Source of the DNA: Seriola aureovittata
Lineage: Eukaryota; Chordata; Actinopteri; Carangiformes; Carangidae
Assembly: GCF_021018895.1 (NCBI RefSeq)
Contig: NC_079369.1
Coordinates: 4,060,694 to 4,124,693, forward strand
Reading direction: 5' to 3'
DNA: 64,000 nucleotides
Position numbers and translations under genes: made by a program. Under the pieces are notes generated by a model. The model worked only from the letters and a program-made list of their open reading frames with translations, made no database searches and was not told where the DNA came from. Shown one piece after another: positions 11,663 through 22,223 of this stretch (positions are counted from its first letter, which is position 1; each line of letters opens with the position of its first letter).

Positions 11663-14600
11663 GTATGATGTGTTTTTGTTTCATTAGCGACGCAGAAGCA
11701 TCATGTAGACGGAGAAATGACTTCATAGAGCCATGAGGGGAGAAAAGGTTTAGATAGTTTCTTGGGCTGAACAGAAGAAAATCACCCAAAAATAAGAGTG
11801 GCAGTTTTCTTGTTTGTGTTATGCTGGAATATAGGTTAATTATTGGGGGGGTTAATAAAACAAGTAGCTTAGTCATTGGACGGAGATGAATAATATATCA
11901 AACATTTTGGGTTTTGTGTTTCCTCATATTGATGGGAAAGAAATGAGGAAATATCAGACCACACCCTCTGTTACGAAGGGGGGGGGACTCTCATCACCGC
12001 TGTTTACCGAAACTGGGACAAAGACTCATGAAAATTTTAAGTAAACATGTGATAAGACCTGTTCCTTGTTGAAACATACATAATGATAAGCGGCAGCACC
12101 GACACTGCCATTTCACGACTCCATGACATTGGCGGTAACTTTGTTTTGAGCGGGACATCTAAAATGGCTGTCTCGATGATTCAGTTAATAGGATTCATGT
12201 TGTCTGCGTTGGGGCAATTTTTAATATCGGCAGCAACAGCAATGGACATGTGGAGCTTACAGGACCGATCTCTTACAGTTGTAACAAATGTTTACACCTA
12301 TTCTGGGCTGTGGAACTCATGTGTAGGGACAGCATATGGTACAACACAGTGCAGGCCTTATTTTACCATACTAGGACTGCCAGGTAAGAGAATTACACTC
12401 ACAGGGGGAAAAAAAAGACATTTATCGAATATTTCTCCACCAGGTTGGATTAGGAGAACATTTTCCAAAGGACCTTGGAAGGTACTTAAGAATATTTGGA
12501 AGGTTTTAGGGCAGATTTTCTCCATTTCCCCCACTGCATAAAAATGCAATCGACTGCAGAAAAGATGGTGTCTCTCGGGAATCAAATGGAAATTTGATGA
12601 AACATCCAAAGCTTAGCTGAGCAAGCACAAGCTTTACAGGAGTGTCACACAATGTAAAGTACATTTCCACACTCTGTACTTAACAGCTGAATGTAGTGTA
12701 GAGCACATTGTACATAAGGTTTTAAAGGCTTAAGTCTAGAATAATACAGGTACAATATCTCTGGCCATGGAAAGATGGCATTTAGGTCACTATTTTATAT
12801 TATGTACCGCCTTGAGTTATGAATTTTATATCACTGCTGCTGAAAAAAAAACATTATTGCAATGTTCTCTTTTTTACACAATTCACCTTTTGTACTCTAA
12901 TTGAAAGTGAATGCCATGAGTGCTGAGCTCTCTAAGCCTCTTTTAAAGCATATTCTTGATATACATGTTCATCAGTCAAACTAATAGTATTTGTCACTGC
13001 TGAAAAACATTATTTTAGGAGATTCTGAAGCAGCAGTTGCAAGTTGTTTATTTAAGAGTGACCTAAAGACCTTTTAGCACTTTCCTAAACTAATTTACTT
13101 TTGCCTTGTTCCTCCAAATATTTACGTGTAAGGATTTATTCACAAGTTTAACTTAAAATTAAGAGCTCAGTGTTGAGTTTTGACGATATGTGAAACAAGA
13201 AATTTCATTTCTCTATGATAATGATTTGCAACTCCAAAGCAAAAGCCTGTCCTGAATTCAAAATGTTTCTTAAGTAAAAGTAAAAAAACGAAGTATTATA
13301 AGCAAAATATATTTAAAGTATTAAACGTAAAAGTATTCACTGTGTATATAATGGAACCTTTCCACGTATCATGTTGTTACTGAATGTACAGTATATCATA
13401 CTTAAGGATTATTAATATTGATGCAGTCATGTGTAAGCAGCATTTTGATATTGTAGTTGTTAGAGGTGAATGTAATTTTAGCTACTTTATTGCCTAGTTT
13501 CATCTACAAAAATCATATTTTATTTGTGAAACCATTAACTTAAGCTGTCTATAGCAGAGTAAATATTTTCCCCTGACGAAAATACTCCATTAAAAGTTTA
13601 AGTGACAGTAAAAGTATAGTACTTGAGTAAATCAATTGGTAGGTTGCAAATCAAATTTGATGAGTAGATAATATGTTTATGAATATTTTACTTTTGCCTT
13701 TCAGCTCTGCTCCAAGCCGTCCGAGCCTTGATGATTGTCGGTATTGTTCTTGGAGCCATCGGCTGTCTCATCGCCATCTTTGCACTTAAGTGCTTGAAAA
13801 TGGGCAACATGGAGGACAACATCAAAGCCACGATGACTCTGACGGCCGGGATCCTGTCTCTTCTTGCAGGTGTTGTAATGCTTTGTTCATAATATCTAGT
13901 TCTGTCATTGCACTTCAACCATTTTGCACTAACTCCATAGGATTTGTTTTGTGAAATTTTAGGTGTCTGTGGCATTGCTGGGGTGTCAGCTTTTGCTAAC
14001 CTGATTGTGCAGAGTTTTCGGTTCACGACGTACGCCGATGGTGGGTACAGTACGTTTGGAGGAGCGAATGTTGGTGGACTCACAGGATCTCTGACTCCAA
14101 GGTAAACATCAATTCAGATGAATGTATACTGTGATGTTTAAACTTCTACAGCACTGTCAGTCTTTTTTTTTTTTTTTTTTGCCATAACTATCATCTTCTT
14201 ACAGGTATACTTTTGGCCCGGCTCTTTTTGTGGGCTGGATCGGTGGAGCTATCTTGTTCATTGGAGGCGTCATGATGTGTCTGGCCTGCCGTGGAATGTC
14301 TTCAGATGGGAAGCGACGGTATGTTCAGTTACTGAAACAGGTTTCCTCTGATTTCTAGTGACCTTTAACTGGATAGTTGGAACTGCAGGAACTGACGACA
14401 AGATTCCTCTCCTGTATAGTAAAGTAACAAAAAAGAATAAGCCGCTAAATAGAGCAATAAGCCCTATAGAAGTGTATAGTAAGCGGACACTACATGCAAA
14501 ATATTGTACTAGAGTAGACTGTATGTTCTCTGCTGTAAAAAGACAGCACTGAAAGACAGAAATCTAACAAAGCTGGACAACAATATAACACTCGACATAT

Positions 14601-15043
14601 TTTTTTTCCTTTCCTCATCAATAGTAGTAAAGATCTTAGTCCCTTTAAAATGTAAAGACACATACTCAGCAAAATGTAAATGATGGTGTCTGTATTTTTT
14701 CCCTGCATTCATAATGCAGTGTAACAAAAGCTTCAAGGCTGCTTGCAAAACAGAGATCCTTATATTTCTCTTTCAGTCATGTTCTTTCCGACTTCGTTAA
14801 TATTCACATTAATAGTGGAATGACCACATATGAGAATGAGACTCTTAATCTTTTTTTTTTTTTTTTTTATTTGAAATGGATTATTTTCTGATATTCTGTA
14901 GGTACGATGGGATGGCCTACAAAGCTGCCTCTGTCCACACTATCTACAAGTCGGACACCAGACCACATCCAGCCTACAATGATTCCTACAAGGCTCAGAG
15001 TGTGGGTGGAAAGCAGTCGAACCAGAGATTTGACTATGTGTAA
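11443..15043 (+). CDS. cldn18: claudin-18, isoform from upstream first exon (spliced, 5 coding exons)
   Basis: This is a four-pass tight-junction protein that forms paracellular strands and sets paracellular ion permeability; mammalian CLDN18 is expressed in stomach and lung. Five exons (11443-11662, 13705-13869, 13963-14101, 14205-14318, 14902-15043) join in phase to 780 nt, or 259 aa plus stop; human CLDN18 is 261 aa. The claudin signature is complete: W30, then GLW ending at W50, C53 and C63 in the first extracellular loop. Hydrophobic segments lie at about 7-27, 81-103, 119-144 and 177-203. The protein ends FDYV, a claudin-type PDZ ligand. The segment CVRQSSGFTECRPYFTILGL and the stretch QAVRALMIVGIVLGAIG are strongly claudin-18-like. 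The start ATG has a good Kozak context (GCGCCATGG). All introns are GT-AG. I see the exon structure directly; the orthology is by recognition, not by search. Confidence 0.95.
12164..12383 (+). CDS. cldn18: cldn18 alternative first coding exon B
   Basis: This is a second, divergent copy of the claudin first exon, 502 bp downstream of exon A. It is also 220 nt and ends at the equivalent base (CTGCCAG before GTAAGA), so it can splice in the same phase to exon 2 at 13705. It encodes MAVSMIQLIGFMLSALG..., with W30, W50, C53 and C63 in the same positions as exon A and the same RPYFTILGLP end. It would give a second 259-aa isoform. ATG 12164 has a strong context (AAAATGG). An in-frame ATG at 12083 would add 27 residues that do not resemble a claudin, so I prefer 12164. 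Mammalian CLDN18 is likewise known to use two first exons, giving isoforms 18.1 and 18.2. Which fish exon matches which mammalian one is unclear from sequence alone. Confidence 0.88.
13250..13640. repeat. teleost interspersed repeat in cldn18 intron 1
   Basis: This has the characteristic wording of an abundant fish repeat: AAGTAAAAGTA motifs at the left, GATGCAGTCATGTGTAAGCA and TTTAGCTACTTTATTG in the middle, and AAAAGTATAGTACTTGAGTA at the right. A related piece in the opposite orientation lies at 45160-45330. The family was recognised from memory, not by search. It is probably a non-autonomous DNA element. Confidence 0.6.
13705..13869 (+). CDS. cldn18: cldn18 exon 2
   Basis: This 165-nt shared exon codes for the end of loop 1 and the second membrane segment (residues 74-128, completed to G129), including RALMIVGIVLGAIG. 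The acceptor is TTTCAG at 13699-13704 and the donor begins at 13870 (GTGTTG). Phase 1 on both sides. Confidence 0.93.
13963..14101 (+). CDS. cldn18: cldn18 exon 3
   Basis: This exon codes for the rest of the third membrane segment and extracellular loop 2 (about residues 129-174), starting GVCGIAGVSAFANLIV and ending near SLTPR. The preceding intron is only 93 bp. The donor is GTAAAC at 14102. Confidence 0.92.
14205..14318 (+). CDS. cldn18: cldn18 exon 4
   Basis: This exon codes for the fourth membrane segment (YTFGPALFVGW through MMCLACRGM, about residues 176-206). The 103-bp intron before it carries a run of about 20 T at 14162-14180, 25 bp from the acceptor. The donor is GTATGT at 14319. 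Confidence 0.92.
14902..15043 (+). CDS. cldn18: cldn18 exon 5 (C-terminal tail)
   Basis: This exon codes for the cytoplasmic tail from Y214 to the stop TAA at 15041-15043. The tail is rich in Tyr, Ser and Lys and ends FDYV, which fits binding to ZO-type PDZ domains. The upstream intron (14319-14901) has an 18-T run at about 14851-14868. Confidence 0.92.
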
Positions 15044-15310
15044 AATCATGTCACTCTTATAGATACCTCTTTTTTTATTTTCTACAGCTCTGTATTGATC
15101 CATGACTTTTCTCTTATCTTTTTGTCTGCACTGATGGGAAGAATAGCTATTTTTTTATTTCTCTATTCTTTAATTTGACAGAACTAGGCTACTAAACATT
15201 TAAGGTGTGTTTTTATTTAAAAAAAATTCTAGTAGCATTATATAATCCTTATTATGAAATGCTGTTTTGTGATTCTTTTTGTGTCAAATAAAAACAAGGG
15301 TGATTCTTAT
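15044..15310 (+). other. cldn18: cldn18 3' untranslated region
   Basis: This is AT-rich sequence after the stop, with a canonical AATAAA poly(A) signal at 15287-15292. If this signal is used the UTR is about 250-270 nt. The cleavage site is inferred. Confidence 0.6.
15287..15292 (+). terminator. cldn18: poly(A) signal AATAAA of cldn18
   Basis: An exact AATAAA hexamer 244 nt after the stop codon, the first canonical one downstream of cldn18. Confidence 0.6.
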
Positions 15311-18300
15311 TTTGTCAAACACAAGATTTACCACCACATGTAGCACAAAATGAGCATAATGTCAGAACCTGGAATTGGTTGCAACTTAGCACAGTTGTAA
15401 TGTAATGTAATGGAAGAATCACTAAATTAAAAAAGTTAACACAAAATAAACTGTTTTTCATGTAGTAATTAGTTGTTACTGAAAATGAACTGAAATGACT
15501 ACAAAAGTAACGTTAGCTTGTTAATATATTAGCTACATGTTTAGCATGGAGAGGAAAAGAAGTAATACATGGTTGATGGTTGGCATATCTTACTTGACAC
15601 TTCAAAATGCTGTTTAATAATAATAATAATGTAAACTGAAATTACATTTAAAAAATTTAACCCCATGCTTCTCAAATTAGCCTACATCACATTATGCTAA
15701 CATCGTTAGCCTAAATGACCAAATAACCATTGTAAGGTTAGCTTAACTGGATACATTTTCTCCATGTATTTTGCCATGTATGTATATATAAATAAAGTCA
15801 TACCTTCATTAACAAAGATTGTCTGGTTAAGATACAACTAAAACAATTTTTTCTAGCAGTTACAACTTACAGTTTTGTCCTTTTTACACAGGCTTGTTGA
15901 TTCCTTTTGATACTTATGTTTCTTAGGCAAAGATTTACATATTACCAGTCTTCATTTGTCTTTATAGCCAAGACATTTGCAAATGTTGTTACACTTACAC
16001 TGTAGATACACCCCTATCAAAAAATGTTGTAAAAAAACACACTTGTATAATTAATTCAGTTAGGTTTTACTAGATTAGCATGTGTTGTATTCATGGTATT
16101 TTATGAACACTGACTGTTGCAGAATATAATTAAAACATTTAACATGATTTAACGCTGCAAATTTAAAGAAGTGGGAGAAAATGAAATTACATCCACTGTT
16201 CATCTGAAAAAAAATCAGTTTTGCATATCCTGTCATACAAGCAATGATCAAACCACCTGAAACAAACACCCATATTGATGATTGTGTTGTTGTTTATCCT
16301 ATTAGTGTTATCGAGAAAATGCAGTGGTCATCAGTTTATCCATGGTAGTTATCTGTTATCTCCAGGCCTCCAGCACCATATGACAAATAAAATAATTCTC
16401 ACATTGTTTTGTGGTAATTGAATAAAAAAAATGGTTCCTCTCAGACAGACACTGCATCTTTGATGTAAGCCTTGTTCACTGGTCAGGCACTGCGCTCTGT
16501 ATGTATCTGGACTGATATTTGATACCAGCACAGTTTCTGTTACTCCTCTGGGATTTGTCTTAATTTCCCAGGGAACAGGCAGAGAAGGGTTTAGATGATT
16601 TGCATGAAATCACATTTCCCGATAAAACAATTAATGAAAGTAATAATCAGGTAGTAACATTTAATCACACTAAAAGAGAGTCATTAATTGTCTTATGAAT
16701 TGTACCAAAGTAATGGCTCTGCATTAAGAAAATGTGACAAAACAGTTTTAAAGCTCCTTAGTCTTTTTCATAGTCTCCTCCATGTTAGAGAAGACTGGGC
16801 CTCGGCCTGCACTGAACAGACTGTAACATCACCTGCTTTGCTCATGAGTTGAGAGGTCAGGAAATGGCAGACGGACAATTGATTTAGCACTTTTGTACAA
16901 GATTGCCTACTGTAAATATCAGTCAGACTTTTGATAGTTCCAAATACATCACAGATTGTGGAAAATCTATGATGTGTGTAATATCACATAATGAATATTT
17001 TTTAATGCCTATCATGTTGTGGACACAAGCTGTTTTAAATGCTATGTAATAATCAGGAATTGTTTTAATAAATTTAGCCAACAGGAGAATTTTAATGATG
17101 AATGACTGGATAAAGAAATATGGTGAGATGTTTTAGTTTGAGTGAATTCATGACTTGGTTTGAAGTGCGTAGATTGTCATAATCATGTGTACGGAGATGA
17201 TCATAAGGTTTTTCTTTTGATTAGTCACATGAACAACTGTACATAGGTCTTCTGTCTTAACTGTCCATCCGAATCTCTAAAAAGGCCTAAACTCAGGACC
17301 ATTACTTCTGAGATTCTGTAGACTTGCTGAGGTTGGACAATGTTAATCCAACCAGTACAGCTTCATCCCTGAAACTGTGGCACCACCTACTGGCTAGGAC
17401 ATGGTCACTGCCAGGTGAAGCAGTGTGTCTTTCCACTGACTTCCTTTTTCCAGATCACTCTGAGAAGCATCCACCACTTACTTCTTGGGAGCCTGACAAT
17501 CATCGCCACTTACTACATCAGTCCCAACTAATCAGAGTCAAATTGCTCACACACAGGTCATGTAATTGTAGAAACTTGTTATGAGATTGTATGTAGAATG
17601 TTGGTAGGAACATGAATCAAAGGGGAGAAATTAGATCTAAATATTCTCATATACTGATATTAATTATTGAATTATTCTTTGTAAGGGACAATGTATAATG
17701 TCACCATTTGACGCATTTTACCAGAGTTAGTTTGAAGCTAATTTACAGCAGCCAATATTCAGACTGAAGACATTTGCATTGAATTGCTAACATAATTATC
17801 ATGTAATTACTGGCTAATCAGTATGAAAAAATGAATGCCATTCAGTGGACTATTAGTAGTAATTTAATAATTAGAAAAATGTAATAAGAACTTTATTAGT
17901 GCTTGCCCTATATGTGAATTAACTTGACCTCTAGGGTGCTCCTGGATGGTAGCACGCAAAGAAAACTGGAATGACAAAGAAAACAGCCTCTTCATTTTTT
18001 TGTTTTGCTAACATTTTTGCTGTTTTAAACGAATGCTGTCTCTTTCAGTGTAAGATTGCAATGTCCAGTTTGTTTTGTTTTTACAGTATATGTCAGTTAC
18101 AGCACTTCCAATGCTGCAATCTTACTCAGATAGAAGGATAAAGAGCTGAAGACTGCTACTGTTTCGTACCTTTGCCTCCATGTCCTTCAGCTCCTGCATT
18201 AGCTCCAATAGCAAAGAATCAGGTCTTAGCAACAGCATGAGACAAGCTATAATGACGCAGGATAAAAGTGGAGCTCCAGTTACAGTTATTGTTGTCAATG

Positions 18301-18900
18301 GAAAATGGCTCCAGCTCAGACAACAGCTGTGTTCCAGCTGAGGCAGCACAAACCCTGAAGGCGAGTGGTGAAACAATGGAGCTGGGCAGCTGTGGGTGGA
18401 GGCTGGGACATGCCACATCAAGCTTAATCTCATCAGTAACATTATACACATTAAAAAACATAGGAGAAGAAAAAAAGCACAATATTATCCATAAACATAA
18501 GTAATATATGTATATATATTGAATTTCCATATATGATATATAAATATACATATAGGATAAAAATAAATGTGTAAAAATTATATATGAAACCTATTAGAAA
18601 TTTCCTATGTTGACATATATGTATGGCCCTTACGAATATGTACCAGGTCGACACACTTATATAGTTAATATCTATAAGGTGGTAACACAAGCTTTTTGGA
18701 GGCTCTATGGCAGACAGCTTTACTACCACACACAACAAGACACACACGCACATTGACAGACACACAAGTGCACAAGTGCAGTTGCTTGTGTTTTCACACA
18801 ACTGACTGTGATTTGCTAATTAGACTGATTAACTCAGGGGCATTTTTTTTACTGTTGTTCTGTTGTAGCAGGAGAAATCACAGCAGTTTTATTGCAGATA
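15311..18900. other. intergenic region between cldn18 and hs2st1 (left half)
   Basis: No coding exons recognised. 16545-16720 is a low-repeat block with an octamer ATTTGCAT (16598-16605) flanked by ATTAATGAAAG-type motifs, a candidate enhancer. 18495-18560 is an ATATAT-rich low-complexity stretch. Frames of up to 116 aa near 18.1-18.8 kb look like noise. Confidence 0.35.
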
Positions 18901-18904
18901 CAGG

Positions 18905-19095
18905 CGTGCATACATGTCTTGCTATGGTTGCTGGGACAAATTTAGATCCGAAACCATCGTTGTGAGGTCACTTTGGCCAGTCCTCACGCTTTCAAAGAAC
19001 TTTTTTGAGGGATACCTGCAGTGATTGAGGTCAGAGTTTTTTTCTACAACATGAATGAAACTCAAAGTAAGGTCCTCTGTAGAGATTGAAACGTG
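18905..19095 (+). repeat. dispersed direct repeat, copy 1
   Basis: Aligns with 21252-21447 over about 190 bp. Shared phrases include ACATGTCTTGCTATGGTTG, GTGAGGT, TTTTGAGGGA, ACCTGCAGTGA and TGAATGAAACT. Divergence is moderate, with small indels. Probably an interspersed element fragment. Confidence 0.75.
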
Positions 19096-21251
19096 TTATG
19101 GATACGCACCAAGCGTAAGGTGTGAGGCTGGAGTTGAAAATAAATCAATTTGAGTACATTTTGGGATGGTTTATTTGATGGTGACATTTTTAAGGACTTA
19201 CAGTATTTCCCATACTTTCCTCCTGTATGTGCAGAGAGTGACATGTTCTGAAATCTTTCTGTGCAGTACGTACCAGGCAGAAGTTAAGGTTACCAGATAC
19301 ATCCCTAATGTTAGTGAGTTATCTCAATTCACTTCCCTCCTCACAGTGGATGAGGAACCAAACCTATTTGAGACTACCACCCTTGTTTTCATTGGTGTAC
19401 CCAACAGACCTTGAGCTTCTGTTTGACCTTTGAGGCTGTGATCAGCTCCATTGTAAGATGAAATACCTCAACATGCCGTTATCAGTAATCGTAAGTTCCC
19501 CTGACATTATTATCAGTCCAGTTTCTGGACTACATTCAAACTGCTTGATCTTAACTAATACACCTTTCTTTTAACATCACCTGAGCTTCATTTTGTTCAT
19601 CATCGCAATTTGTACATTCAAGTTCTAATTGAATCTAAAATCGTATTCGTTATATCATATGCAAATATACGTGGAATGTCATTGGATGACTCTGACCCTA
19701 ATAAAGTTCTTCTGTATACTACAGGTGCTGCTGGGGTTTTTACCTCTTTTGTCTAAATACTGGGAAGTATTGTCAATGTTGTCACCAAATCATAGAAAAT
19801 AAATAACGTACTACTAAACATGTTTCTCATTTGTATTTTGGTGTTTGAACCAGCTCGTTAAGACAGCCACACACATAAGAGAGATATTACAGTTCAGACT
19901 GGACAGTACAACAGTAAATACAGCAGCAGACATATTGAATTTACTTTGAGGTTCGAGCTACAGGAACTGTTCAACCATCATAGCTCTCCCATAGACTGCA
20001 ATACAAATTCAGAAGCTGATAGCAAACAGCAGGTCTCAGGTCTCAGCAGGTGCGACTAACGCAGTATCCGGGCAGAAATTGACAAAGCGTGTGCGTGTGG
20101 TTGTGTACAGTGGTGTAGTCTACTTTATTCTACTGGAGCTAACTGCAAACTGTACCTGCCATCCCTGAAAATCTTCCTCAAAAAAGGTCACACAAATTCT
20201 TTTAAATCCCACAATTTCCAACCTTCATTGACAATTTGTTATATCAAAAATATAGACATTTTTTTTGTCTTGTATCACCCAGTTTTAGTCTAATTCTGAT
20301 ATCTTTCACGGTTTTTGAGGATGTGATGGGACTACCCTCCACCTCTCCCTTTGACTGCAAAACAAATTCAGGAGCTGATTTCCAGAGAAAAGCAGAAGTG
20401 ACCCTTTTTTTGTAACTCGCTGGTGTCACTCATGGCTGTATATTTTAAACTATTGTGTATTTCTGGCTCTGTATTACAAAATATACATTGGGTTTTGAAA
20501 ATACAGTAATATTTGCAAGGAAATAAGGAGTAGTTGATATTTGATGCAGTAGTTGCAGAGGAATTAGTGAGTGGACTTAAATCTTCTGCCATTTATGCTC
20601 ACACTGATCATTTAAGTGTGCTGTACTTAGTTGAAGCACCTTGTAGTGAAAATTCATGCAAAGCTGTACAAAATATTATTTTTTTTAAATAAGCATAATG
20701 ATTATGGCTGTGCAAGTGTTGCAGGTCTTTTATTTTTGTTCAAATGTTTTGCCCATTTTTTTTGTTATTTTCTCATTTTCAGCCCATGGTAATATTTTTT
20801 GTAGTACAGGAACCCTTCCTTTTTATTTATTTGCATGCACTCTCTTCCACTTTTTCAGTTAGTACTACTCTATCAGAAGCATAAGCTTCCTAACTCATTT
20901 CTACCATCAAAGAGAGTGAAATTAGAGGTGTTGAGATATCTTAGAAAAAATGTAAAAGCTATGCAAGGAATTAATATCGGTTTGATCTCAATCACGAGCT
21001 GTGGCTAAACACTTGCTAATTGATCATCGCTCATTAATTTAGGGAAGGTGATGTGTTGGACAGTGTATAAGATTGTTATTTAGGGCTATTCAAAGATCTT
21101 GAGCAGGTTTTGTACTTTATACTATACTATAATACATCTTTATACTATTATAAACATGACAAAATATTATCAGAATTGAAAATGTTATGTTAGCTTATTG
21201 CCTCTTCACCTGCTTATTAATCTGTGTCGCTTCTGTAAGGATGTGTTCATG
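19096..21251. other. intergenic, nothing assigned
   Basis: AT-rich non-coding sequence. Short frames only, and no element recognised with confidence. Confidence 0.35.
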
Positions 21252-21447
21252 TGTGTATACATGTCTTGCTATGGTTGTGGGGACAAATCTGGGTTTGAAA
21301 CAATCTGTGAGGTTATTTTGGCCAGTTGTGACAGCTTCAAAAGGCTTTTTGAGGGACACCTGCAGTGACTGAGGTCAGTGTTGGGATGAGTCTCAACAGC
21401 ATGAATGAAACTGGAAGTAACGTCCTTTGTGCAGAGTGAAACGTGAG
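21252..21447 (+). repeat. dispersed direct repeat, copy 2
   Basis: Second copy of the repeat at 18905-19095, same orientation, about 2.35 kb downstream and about 650 bp upstream of the hs2st1 start codon. Confidence 0.75.
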
Positions 21448-21779
21448 GAGTGAAGTACACGCACCAAACACAGGAATTTTCTTGTTCATTATTTATTTAT
21501 TCCTATACACAGTTTATGTTCTATTTACCAATCTTTAGCATGATACACACACCCCAGTCCAGTAGGTGGCGCCTCGCATCTTTAACACTGTTTGACGAGC
21601 TTCCAGTAATAACACAGAAGAGGAAGATGAAGCTACACTCCAGTGATGCTACTTGCTGTAACAAGCCATTGCACATAAATAGTTTGGAGTCGCTTTTTTC
21701 CCCCATTTCGTCCAGTTTCAAGTGGTGTTTAACTGGATGGAGTTTCGTGAAGACTGCGTGTTTAAAAGAAAGCAAGCGC

Positions 21780-22099
21780 GAATTAATAACGCGGAGTGAC
21801 CACCGTCCGCATATTTAAAAGACGCTAGCATGCGCAATACGTGGCTTTATAATGTTATTAGAGAAGCTAGCTAATCTTAGTTTGTTTGGCTAACGTTAAA
21901 TGAATCCTGCTTTACGGTTTTCGATCCCTGTAGCAACTAATGGCGCTAAACAGTTAACGTTGGCCAAATTTATTTTTATTTGCTTTAAGTGAATCAACTT
22001 AGTTTGTCACCCGCATAAGCTAGTAGCTAGCTAGCCATTAGCCGTGGACCGGAGACCCTTCACTGTTTGTGTCCGCGGTATGATTCATCTGATTGATAG
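21780..22099 (+). promoter_or_regulatory. hs2st1: probable hs2st1 promoter and 5' UTR
   Basis: This is CpG-richer than its surroundings (several CG in 21778-21840 and 22040-22080) and contains an NRF1-like GCATGCGCAA at 21828-21837. There is no obvious TATA box at a sensible distance. These traits fit a housekeeping-type promoter. The transcription start is not visible. Confidence 0.45.
21828..21837. promoter_or_regulatory. NRF1-like site GCATGCGCAA
   Basis: Matches nine of ten bases of the NRF1 palindrome GCGCATGCGC in a shifted half-site form. It lies about 270 bp upstream of the hs2st1 start codon, in a CpG-richer stretch. Confidence 0.35.
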
Positions 22100-22223
22100 A
22101 TGGGGCTTTTAAGGATCATGATGCCGCCCAAGATCCAGCTTTTGGCTGTGTTGGCCTTTGGAGTGGCGATGCTCTTTATTGAAAACCAGATCCAGAATCT
22201 GGAGGAGTCACGAGCCAAACTGG
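22100..22223 (+). CDS. hs2st1: hs2st1 exon 1
   Basis: Codes for the cytoplasmic tail, signal anchor and start of the stem (residues 1-41 plus one base), beginning [11 protein letters not shown], which is nearly identical to the human start. The donor is a perfect GTGAGT at 22224-22229. In-frame ATGs at codons 7 and 8 also exist; the first is chosen by homology. Confidence 0.95.

Noticed and set aside
18122..18801. Minus-strand frames of 109-116 codons
   Set aside because: Hydrophobic, IYIYI-rich translations of an AT-repeat stretch; no exon-like boundaries or family resemblance.
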